Assembly (NCBI GenBank): GCA_031266315.1
Contig: JAISBG010000732.1
Coordinates: 1 to 15,615, forward strand
Source: Planctomycetaceae bacterium
Lineage (GTDB): Bacteria > Planctomycetota > Planctomycetia > Pirellulales > Thermoguttaceae
Direction of reading: 5' to 3'
Length of the DNA stretch: 15,615 bases
Positions 1 to 7,939 of this stretch are shown piece after piece (the first letter of the stretch is position 1; each line of letters starts with the position of its first letter). The notes under the pieces are model-generated. The model saw only the letters and a list, made by a program, of their open reading frames with translations, was not told where the DNA came from and did no database searches. A program made the translations under genes and the position numbers.

Positions 1-3000
1 TTCTTCAAACCGGAGAACCGGATTCAATTCGATAGAAGTATTTGTATCCTCATCGTTATTCACAAGCCGGACAACAAGAGTTGCGGCGGTTCCCGGGGCG
101 AGTTGTGAAATGTCAATCAAAATTGTACCGGCTGCCGTATCAAGTTGGACACCGGAAGCGGTGAGCGGTGTCATTCCTTCTGTTGCATTAAAGACGGCAT
201 CGCGTCCGGCGGAAATCGTCGGCAACAAGGAATTCCCTTGCGCATCAAGGAGTGCGAGTTCAAAGGCATCCCGAATCATTCCGTTACTGGAAGCGTCAAA
301 CAACAGATTACGATAATTAAAAACAAGTGCCGTGCGGTCTGCCGGAACGGTTAAATCGATACGATATTCCGGCGTGAATTCATCCTGTTCCCGTAGTATA
401 ATTCCTTTGACATCAACCGTTAAGGTATTACTGCGAAAAGTACCGTCTTCATCAGTTGCGGTTGCAGTAATTCTCCGAATTCCGATTTTATCGTAATGAT
501 GTGTCCAGTTTGATGGATTCCCCTCCACTGTTTCAATATTACCATCTCCCCAATCAATTGTCCAATGAGTAATCGTATCCAGACCGGGATCAGTACGGGT
601 CAATTCAAGCGAGTACAAATCACCGGACACAATTTCATTCTCTCCGGCAATGGTCAGCGTCGGCGGAACATTATGAACATGAAGTTCAAGCGGCAGAACA
701 TAATCATCATGTTTCCATTGATCCGGCACCGCGTCGCTGTCAAACCAACCGTTCCGTGTTCCGTTATTATTGTCGTACAACAATTGAGTTATAGGACGAT
801 AATTGCCGGAATAGTAGGCTTCGCGCGTCATTTCAATTATTTCCGCAACAGTAAACCGATAGGGCAACTTCCCCCAGACGGCACTAAGCAACGCCGAAGC
901 GGATTCGCGCCAGAGGAACGTGAGACTCCCCATGCCGCCGCCGGACTTAATCGCTTTCATCATGATGTGAGGGGCTTCCTCAATTCCGATTATTGCTGCA
1001 AAATCGTCCGCCGGCTGAATCACGATCCAACCGATCCGTTCCAATGCCCAAAACGGAGCATTGGCACCGGAATAAACCCGTGCGGGAATTCCCGGAATTA
1101 ACGTATCAACCGATGTTTTCACCGTAATAGAATAGGACGCTTCCCCATCAGGGTATAAATGAAACGCTTCTGTTGCGCTGCCGTCAACGGTTTCAATGCA
1201 GCCATCGCCCCAATCAATTTCCCACTGCTCTATATTGTTACCGTTGCTGTGAAGTGAGAGTTTGTAATGGTTTCCTTCATATCCTTCAGGATCGCCGGAG
1301 ATACTCGGAGACGTTTCTGTAACTGCATCTTCCAGTAAAACCGTATCACTTGATTGCGCAACATTATAAGCGGGAATACCGTCAATGGTGTCAGGAGCGG
1401 GTAAAATAGTGAGCGTAACAGTTTCCTGATCTTCGTCCAGATTATCCGCGACGGGAATCACTTTTAATGTTACATAACTTTGTCCTGCCGGAATATCAAC
1501 ATATCCGCGCCATGTTCCGGTTACAGAATCGTAAACCGTGTCGGCGAAACTCTGATAGTCCGTTCCATACGTTGCCGAACCGCTTAAAGAAAAATAAACC
1601 CGTAACGATGCCGAATTATTCTGATGTCCTGTACGTAAAATAGTAAACTCACCCGGATTCAATCCCCGCTCGGAAGCGAAAGCATCACTGGCAATGACGG
1701 AAACACGCCATGAATCATCATCAATAATTGAAACCGTTGCATCGGTTTCACCGGGTAAAGTATAATAATTGTTGCCGGAATCGCTCAACAAACTGATTTG
1801 AACCGTTTTGACCGATTCCCGTAATACGTTATCATACACACTGACCGGCAGGTCGGCATATTCTTGTCCGGCATCAAACCAAAGAGTTCCAACTTTTGTT
1901 GCGGTATCAAATTCTGTTGCTAAAATAAAATCCGTACCAAAAACAGCGGTACTGTTCGGCGTATCCAGTTTGAACTTCACGCCGAGTTTTCCGTCCGTCG
2001 AACTCCGGCGCAACCGAACAAGACCGTCGGCATATCCTTCCTCACCGTTTGTAACAGAATCAATCCATACCTGATTGGGCAAATCATCGTTTTCAATCAG
2101 GACGGTTGCGGTTCGTGTTCCGGCAAGAATATAGCCTTGCGAATGATTTTCGTCCGCCGCGAGAAGGCGGAGAACAACATTTTTATCAGGGTCGGCAGTA
2201 CGATTATTCACCGCCGCAATCGGAATATCAACGTAACGTTCTCCATTTTGAAATGTAACAAAACCATCGGCACCCCAAGGCATCGTACCGGGAAGCGAAT
2301 CATAATCTGTTTCATGAATCGCCGTACTATTTCCGGCATCAATCGTATAGGACACGGTCAAAGTTCCCGACGTATTATCACGTTGGAGACGGATATAACC
2401 GTTATGCCCGCCTTCAACCGCGTGTTGTATCGAATCAATTTTAACAACAGAAACAATATCATTATCTGTAACAGAAACTGATTGTGAAATATTGGAGCCG
2501 AGTTCGTAATTACCGTTACCTGAGGTAAGTGTAATCGACACTGTTTCCGTTTCTTCAACAAGTTCATCGTCATGAATCAGCACCGGAATATCAACATAAG
2601 TTTCGCCTGCCTTAAACGTAACAGTTCCCTGATGACGCACGGCGTCCGTACCGGGCAGATAGGCAAAATCCGTACCGTTTATTGCCGTATTGCTCTGCAC
2701 ATCAATAATGTAACTTACCGTTAAATCCGTATCCGTCAGATCACGCCGCAACCGGAAATAAGCATTACTGCCGCCTTCCGAACCATGTTGTACAGAATCA
2801 ATTTCAACAACCGCTTTTTTGTCATTATCAATTATTGAAATAGAGTGAGAAGACCGTGTTTCATCAATTGTGTAAATGGTGTTGATGCCGACCACATCCG
2901 GGTCGCCGGAAATGATTGTTATTGAAAGCGTTTCTTTCTCCTCAATGAGAGAATCATCTGTAACACGAATCGGCAAATCAATATACTGCTGACCTGCGGC

Positions 3001-6000
3001 AAACGTAATAAATCCTATTTCGATATTCGTCGGGTTTGTTCCTAGAGGATAATCAATATCATCGCCAAGTGTAACATTTGAGGACGCATCAATTCGGTAA
3101 TAAATACGCAGAGCATTCGTCGCATCGTCTCGTCCGAATCGAAACAAACCGTTTTGCCCGCCTTCATAACCGTCCTGACCGGTTTCAATCCAAACGGTGG
3201 GAGGAATATCGTTATCAATAATAAAAATAGTTGATTCCGCCTTGTCGGAATCAACGACCACATACGAAGGTTCGCCTGTTTCAGAAAATATATCTCGCGA
3301 TGCTTTCAGTTGCAAGACAACGGATTTCGGATAATTAATTGCCTGATTATCGATACTGATAAGCGGAATCCGTACCGTATCTTCTCCGGCGGCAAAGGTA
3401 ACTTGTCCTGAAGTCGAATTCGGACTCATACCGGGAAATGTTTCAAAATCACTGTTCTTGACGGAGATACTGCCGCGTTTATCAAATTTGTAATAAACCG
3501 TAACGGAATTGACAACATTATCACGTTTCAGTACAAAAAATCCTTCCGAAGTTCCTTCAACCGCATCTTGTCCCGGTTCAAACCAAACGGTTACATGATC
3601 ATTATCAACAATAAACACTTCGGCTTGAAAACGTTCCGTATCGATAAAATACGTAACACCGGGATTGTAATACGAATTATAAACGGGCGAGTTACCATTG
3701 GAATCAGTCAACCGAATTTGAATTTTTTCCATCGGTTCTACAATGATGTCTTCAATAAGTGTAATGGGAATATCGACATAATATTGTTGCGCTTCAAAAG
3801 TAATTTCACCCCAATTGTTGCCGTTACTTGTTCCCGGCAGGAAGGTGTAATCCGTTCCGTTACGTCCCCAACCAATATTATTGTAATAACTGTTGTTGTA
3901 GTCATTCAGATAATATCGTACAGTAAGCGGCTTTTCCGCATTGTCCCGGCGCACCCGAATAAAACCATCCAGAACCCCTTCTTCCGCGTCTTGCGTTTGA
4001 TCAATCCAAACAAGAATAGACTCGTCATTATCTGCAATTTCGAGCGTTCCAACTTTTCGGTCATCAAGTGTGTACAATGTTCCGCCCGTTGAACTCACTT
4101 GATCTGCCGTCAGTGTTATCTGGACTTTTTCCGTTCCTTCAATAAAATCGTCTTCAAGTACGATAACCGGAATATCAACATAATCTTTACCGTCTTCAAA
4201 CGTTACAGAACCGTTCGATTGACCGCCGTTCGTTCCCGGAAGAAAATCAAAATCAAGACCATTCTTGCTCCAGCCGGTCGGTAACGTTTGACCGGAATTG
4301 CCGCTATTATTCGCGGCTAAAGAATAATACACCGTTAAATTTCCGTTCGTATTATCCCGACGCAAACGGAAATAACCATTTGTACTATCGGTATCATTTT
4401 CCTCTCCATTTTGAGTTGTTTCCAGCCAAACTTGGGTCGGAACATCATCATCTGTAATAGTAATTTGTTTTTCCGATTGAGACGAATCGATAAAATAAGT
4501 CTCGCCGTAATTGTAACTCTGTGCGTCATTTTGACCCTGAGAGGAGGAGATTAACCGTAACAAAACGGATTCATCCGGCTCTACGTAAATATCATCAATC
4601 AGATGAATTGGAATCTGCACTTCGTCCACTCCAACGGCAAAAGTAATAGTGAAACGGTTATTCCATTGGTCGGTACCGGGCAGAAAATCAAAGTCAATTC
4701 CGTTTCGTCCCCATCCATCATAACGATAATAACCCCGGTTATAATCACCCAGATCAAGATAGACCGTTAATTCTTTATCGGAATGGTCTCGCCGGAGAAC
4801 GAATAAACCGTCTGAACCTTCCTGACCATTCTGTGTTTCCGCAATCCAAACCGTAACGGATTCGTCATTGTCCTCAATGTATATTGTTGCAGATTTTTTC
4901 TCCGCGTCAAGCATGTAACGCGGTTCCGACTCATTGGTATGAACGAGAGTGAAACCGATTTGTTCCGTTTCCTCAATATAGTCGTCGTCCTTAACGGTAA
5001 TCCAAATTGTTACCGAATCTTCCCCGTCCGCAAATGTAATGGAACCGCGGTTGTTCCACTCGTCTGTTCCCGAAAGAACATCAAAATCAACACCGTTTTT
5101 TGCCCAACCGGGATAATTATTGTAATAATAACCGGAATTTTGATACGGAAGGTCAAACCAGACTTGAAGTGAACCTTCGGTATGGCTTCGTTTAAGGATA
5201 ATAAGTCCGTTTGCGCCGCCTTCTACACCATTACTGTACGAATCAATCCAGACACGAGTGGGGAGTTCGTTGTCAATGATCTGCACCGTTGCTGTACGAT
5301 TTTCCGGGTCAAGAAGATACTTGATACTTTCGTCCGAACTGTAACAATCACTCCCTTGCATCAAAGTCAATTGAATCTGTTCATCGCCTTCTACCCAAGA
5401 ATCGTCAACAGGAACAATTTGAATATCAACATATTCCTGATTACTTGCAAATTCAATAGAACCGCGTCCGTAATAATAAGATGTTCCGGGTAATTGTGTA
5501 AAATCTGTTCCATTACGCGCCCAACCGGCAGGAACGGTTGTATAGTATCCGACATTTTTTGTATCAATTTCATAATAAACAAGCAACGATTGCGTTAAAT
5601 CACCTCCGCTACGACCAAGCCGGACATAACCGTTGTCGCCGCCTTCTTCGGCATTTTTCACTTCTTCAATCCAAACACGAACAACTTCCTCATCATCCGC
5701 TATTTCCAATGATGCGGTTTGACGTTCCTCATCAATGAGATAAGTTGTTCCGGCAGTATTCGGTTCTAATGTTATCGTTACAATTTCCGTTCCTTCCATC
5801 CGTTGGTCATCAAGAATAGTCACATCAATATCAATAAAATCGACACCGGCAAGGAAAGAAAGTGTACCGCGATTATTTCCGTAACCGGTGCCGGACAGAT
5901 AATTGAAATCGCGCCCATTCGTCGCCCAGCCTAAAATATTCGGGGTTTGGGCACTGTTTTGTGTTGCCAGACTGAACCAGATAGTTAATGCTTTTGAATC

Positions 6001-7887
6001 ATCGTCGCGATGGACACGAAAAATTCCGTTTTGACCGTTTTCCGCTCCGTCCTGTATTTTCTCCAGCCAAACCGTAACGGAAATTTCGTCATCAATCAGA
6101 GAAACGACTGCGGAATTTTTTGTTTCATCAATCTGGAATGTTGCACCGCCGCCGTCGCCTTTAAGGTTACTCAAGGTCAAACGAATATCTTCCGTTCCTT
6201 CAATCCAATCGTCGTTAATCGGAGTGATTGGAATATCAACGTATTCTGAATTTTCGGAAAATGTTACAGAACCGTGTGTATTGGAACCATTCGTGCCGGG
6301 CAACCAACTAATATCCGTACCGTTTTTCGCCCAACCCGATGTTGCTGTACCATTATTAAGCGGATCAAGGTCAAAATAAACCGTCAATCTCCCTTGTGTG
6401 TTACTGCGCTTCAAACGAACAAAACCGGGAGAACCGCCTTCGGTTGCATTCGTTACGGAATCAATCTCAACGAGAATCGGCGGTTCGTTATCGTGAATAG
6501 CAAGTGTTGCCGTGGAAGTCTCGGTACTCGTAAAATACGTTATATTATTAGCCGTCCCATCAGAGGAAGGCAATAAGGTCAGACGTACATGTTCGGTTCC
6601 TTCCGCTAAAGAATCGTCAATTGCCGTAATAGGAATATCGGCAACATAAGAACCAGCAATAAATGTAACATTCCCCCAACTATTCCATGTGTCAGTACCG
6701 GGCAGTAAATTAAAATCAACCCCGTTATAAGCCCAACCTGAGGGACAGTAATAATTGTAACAATCATAATAATAGTAACACCCGCTATTATGGTCATCCA
6801 ACCGGTAAAAAACCGTTAAATCACGGTCGGCATTATCACGTTCCAATTGAAAACCGCCCGCAGTACCGTCTTCATAAGCATCGGTTGTTGATGTAATCCA
6901 AACATTCACCGCCGGATCATTATCAAGAATCGTTACGGTACCGGAGGTGTGGTCAGGGTCAAGATAATAAGTGATTTCCTGAGAATAATAATCGTCATAA
7001 TTATAGGAACGCAACGTGAGACCGATTTGTTCGGAATTTTCGATCCAAAGATCATCTATTATTGAAATACGAATCTCTGCAAAAGGATTTTCCGCTTCAA
7101 AAGTAACACTCCCATAATTACTGTACTGATTCATGCCGGAAAGAGTTTCAAAATCCGTACCGCTTTTCGCCCAACCGGCATAATTGGAGTAATAACTATT
7201 ACGATAATCAATTTCGTAATAAACAACCAATTCCGTTTCAAAATTATCGCGTTGGAGTTTAAAAATACCGGAATCACCGTCTTCCTGACCATCTTGTGTT
7301 TCCGCAATCCAAACCGTGGTCGGAATCGTCGTATCAAAAATGGTCAACGAAGCCGCACGGGAATTGGTATCAATTGTATAAGACGTATTCGATGAAATTC
7401 CGGTACGGTCACTCCAATAGGAATTTTCTGTAATAAGAACAAGTTCGAGACGCTCATCGCCTTCAAGATAAGCGTCCGGCAAAGCGTTAATAACAAGGTC
7501 TGTGTAATATTCACCGTCATTAAACCGGACATGCCCTTGATAATTTCCTGAGGAACTGCCGGGCAAATAAGGAAAATCTTTACCGTTAGAAGCCCAACCG
7601 GAATAACCGTAATAACATCCATAATAACAGCCGTAACTATCGTTACGATAATCAAGTTGATAAAAGGCGGTTAAATCCCCTTGATTATCGTCACGTTCAA
7701 ACCGGACGTAACCTGCTTGCTCACCTTCGATGGCATCTTGGCTTGAATGAATGCCAACCACAGAGAGCATCTCCCGAACCTCCAATGATTCCAAATGGAG
7801 TGAGCGGGAACGGAAACGGAGCGGCTGCATTTTCTCGATTCCGAAAAATTGTATTAGCCAATTCAAAAAAGATTTTTTCCCGGACAT
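1..7887 (-). CDS. Giant LEPR-XLL-type Calx-beta/PKD repeat surface protein (3' end beyond window)
   Basis: The reading frame is open from the ATG at 7887 to base 1 (2629 codons) with no stop, so the C-terminus is missing. The start is fixed by AAGGAG 7 nt upstream. Residues 32-42 read LESLEVREMLS, matching the LEPR-XLL N-terminal signature of exported planctomycete giants. About 16 Calx-beta repeats follow (residues ~43-2165), spaced about 120-145 residues, each with a V-W-I-like first strand, an F-x-L-x-R-D strand, an NG-x-D-F turn, an LPGT turn and an acidic strand such as DDSWVEGDEQIQLTL. Calx-beta domains bind Ca2+ and serve in adhesion. PKD-like domains with I-D-W-G-D-G lie at ~2190-2260 and ~2405-2490, separated by an unrecognised segment. 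The last ~130 residues (FDASSNGMIRDAFELALLD, then RLVNNDEDTNTS) resemble a beta domain common in such giants. It is probably a secreted or cell-surface adhesin, co-transcribed with the upstream glycosyltransferase. Ligand and anchoring are unknown. Confidence 0.93.
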   Translation of the reverse strand, partial: MSGKKSFLNWLIQFFGIEKMQPLRFRSRSLHLESLEVREMLSVVGIHSSQDAIEGEQAGYVRFERDDNQGDLTAFYQLDYRNDSYGCYYGCYYGYSGWASNGKDFPYLPGSSSGNYQGHVRFNDGEYYTDLVINALPDAYLEGDERLELVLITENSYWSDRTGISSNTSYTIDTNSRAASLTIFDTTIPTTVWIAETQDGQEDGDSGIFKLQRDNFETELVVYYEIDYRNSYYSNYAGWAKSGTDFETLSGMNQYSNYGSVTFEAENPFAEIRISIIDDLWIENSEQIGLTLRSYNYDDYYSQEITYYLDPDHTSGTVTILDNDPAVNVWITSTTDAYEDGTAGGFQLERDNADRDLTVFYRLDDHNSGCYYYYDCYNYYCPSGWAYNGVDFNLLPGTDTWNSWGNVTFIAGSYVADIPITAIDDSLAEGTEHVRLTLLPSSDGTANNITYFTSTETSTATLAIHDNEPPILVEIDSVTNATEGGSPGFVRLKRSNTQGRLTVYFDLDPLNNGTATSGWAKNGTDISWLPGTNGSNTHGSVTFSENSEYVDIPITPINDDWIEGTEDIRLTLSNLKGDGGGATFQIDETKNSAVVSLIDDEISVTVWLEKIQDGAENGQNGIFRVHRDDDSKALTIWFSLATQNSAQTPNILGWATNGRDFNYLSGTGYGNNRGTLSFLAGVDFIDIDVTILDDQRMEGTEIVTITLEPNTAGTTYLIDEERQTASLEIADDEEVVRVWIEEVKNAEEGGDNGYVRLGRSGGDLTQSLLVYYEIDTKNVGYYTTVPAGWARNGTDFTQLPGTSYYYGRGSIEFASNQEYVDIQIVPVDDSWVEGDEQIQLTLMQGSDCYSSDESIKYLLDPENRTATVQIIDNELPTRVWIDSYSNGVEGGANGLIILKRSHTEGSLQVWFDLPYQNSGYYYNNYPGWAKNGVDFDVLSGTDEWNNRGSITFADGEDSVTIWITVKDDDYIEETEQIGFTLVHTNESEPRYMLDAEKKSATIYIEDNDESVTVWIAETQNGQEGSDGLFVLRRDHSDKELTVYLDLGDYNRGYYRYDGWGRNGIDFDFLPGTDQWNNRFTITFAVGVDEVQIPIHLIDDIYVEPDESVLLRLISSSQGQNDAQSYNYGETYFIDSSQSEKQITITDDDVPTQVWLETTQNGEENDTDSTNGYFRLRRDNTNGNLTVYYSLAANNSGNSGQTLPTGWSKNGLDFDFLPGTNGGQSNGSVTFEDGKDYVDIPVIVLEDDFIEGTEKVQITLTADQVSSTGGTLYTLDDRKVGTLEIADNDESILVWIDQTQDAEEGVLDGFIRVRRDNAEKPLTVRYYLNDYNNSYYNNIGWGRNGTDYTFLPGTSNGNNWGEITFEAQQYYVDIPITLIEDIIVEPMEKIQIRLTDSNGNSPVYNSYYNPGVTYFIDTERFQAEVFIVDNDHVTVWFEPGQDAVEGTSEGFFVLKRDNVVNSVTVYYKFDKRGSISVKNSDFETFPGMSPNSTSGQVTFAAGEDTVRIPLISIDNQAINYPKSVVLQLKASRDIFSETGEPSYVVVDSDKAESTIFIIDNDIPPTVWIETGQDGYEGGQNGLFRFGRDDATNALRIYYRIDASSNVTLGDDIDYPLGTNPTNIEIGFITFAAGQQYIDLPIRVTDDSLIEEKETLSITIISGDPDVVGINTIYTIDETRSSHSISIIDNDKKAVVEIDSVQHGSEGGSNAYFRLRRDLTDTDLTVSYIIDVQSNTAINGTDFAYLPGTDAVRHQGTVTFKAGETYVDIPVLIHDDELVEETETVSITLTSGNGNYELGSNISQSVSVTDNDIVSVVKIDSIQHAVEGGHNGYIRLQRDNTSGTLTVSYTIDAGNSTAIHETDYDSLPGTMPWGADGFVTFQNGERYVDIPIAAVNNRTADPDKNVVLRLLAADENHSQGYILAGTRTATVLIENDDLPNQVWIDSVTNGEEGYADGLVRLRRSSTDGKLGVKFKLDTPNSTAVFGTDFILATEFDTATKVGTLWFDAGQEYADLPVSVYDNVLRESVKTVQISLLSDSGNNYYTLPGETDATVSIIDDDSWRVSVIASDAFASERGLNPGEFTILRTGHQNNSASLRVYFSLSGSATYGTDYQSFADTVYDSVTGTWRGYVDIPAGQSYVTLKVIPVADNLDEDQETVTLTILPAPDTIDGIPAYNVAQSSDTVLLEDAVTETSPSISGDPEGYEGNHYKLSLHSNGNNIEQWEIDWGDGCIETVDGSATEAFHLYPDGEASYSITVKTSVDTLIPGIPARVYSGANAPFWALERIGWIVIQPADDFAAIIGIEEAPHIMMKAIKSGGGMGSLTFLWRESASALLSAVWGKLPYRFTVAEIIEMTREAYYSGNYRPITQLLYDNNNGTRNGWFDSDAVPDQWKHDDYVLPLELHVHNVPPTLTIAGENEIVSGDLYSLELTRTDPGLDTITHWTIDWGDGNIETVEGNPSNWTHHYDKIGIRRITATATDEDGTFRSNTLTVDVKGIILREQDEFTPEYRIDLTVPADRTALVFNYRNLLFDASSNGMIRDAFELALLDAQGNSLLPTISAGRDAVFNATEGMTPLTASGVQLDTAAGTILIDISQLAPGTAATLVVRLVNNDEDTNTSIELNPVLRFEE
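1385..4019 (-). repeat. Calx-beta repeats 11-16, canonical form
   Basis: Six further repeats of ~360-420 bp lack the tyrosine-rich loop and the G-W motif. They read through directly to the usual T-A-x-x-G-T-D-F/Y turn, for example NTAINGTDFAYLPGT in repeat 13 and SATYGTDYQSF in repeat 16. Repeats 13 and 14 are shorter and close to each other in sequence (VEIDSVQHGSEGG against VKIDSIQHAVEGG), suggesting a relatively recent duplication. The final repeat is the most diverged. Confidence 0.8.
4020..7765 (-). repeat. Calx-beta repeats 1-10, with an expanded loop
   Basis: Within the giant protein, the first ten repeats (each ~390-430 bp, diverged in sequence) differ from the canonical Calx-beta fold by an insertion before a conserved G-W-x-x-N/S-G-x-D-F turn. 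Examples are NSYYSNYAGW in repeat 2, NSGYYYNNYPGW in repeat 7 and NNSYYNNIGW in repeat 10. Repeats 1 and 3 carry cysteines in the loop (GCYYGCYYGYSGW; SGCYYYYDCYNYYCPSGW). Repeats 4, 5 and 9 have the insert but without the tyrosine run. Repeat boundaries are approximate, read from successive V-W-I and GTVTI-D-N-D type strands. Confidence 0.85.
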
Positions 7888-7894
7888 AACATTG

Positions 7895-7900
7895 CTCCTT
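7895..7900 (-). promoter_or_regulatory. Shine-Dalgarno site of the giant protein
   Basis: AAGGAG on the minus strand is followed by 7 nt (CAATGTT) and then the ATG at 7887. It decides the start: the overlapping ATG inside the spacer is in another frame. It lies within the 52-bp gap after the glycosyltransferase stop. Confidence 0.8.
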
Positions 7901-7939
7901 AAAAGATGTTTAATAGACCAATATTCGTACTAAAAAATA

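Noticed and set aside
565..1101. 178-residue plus-strand reading frame
   Set aside because: It lies antisense to the PKD/insert region of the giant protein, shows no domain, and its frame is a by-product of the codon bias of the minus-strand gene.
3568..4092. 174-residue plus-strand reading frame and its many smaller counterparts at 2137-6576
   Set aside because: They recur at the same phase in successive Calx-beta repeats, as expected for antisense shadows of a repeated coding sequence.
6721..7660. Possible CRISPR-like or tandem DNA repeat array (recurring CCGTAATAATA-type stretches)
   Set aside because: The periodicity is the ~390-430 bp protein repeat, and the short recurring stretches are Tyr/Asn codons inside an open frame. 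There are no identical repeats with unique spacers.
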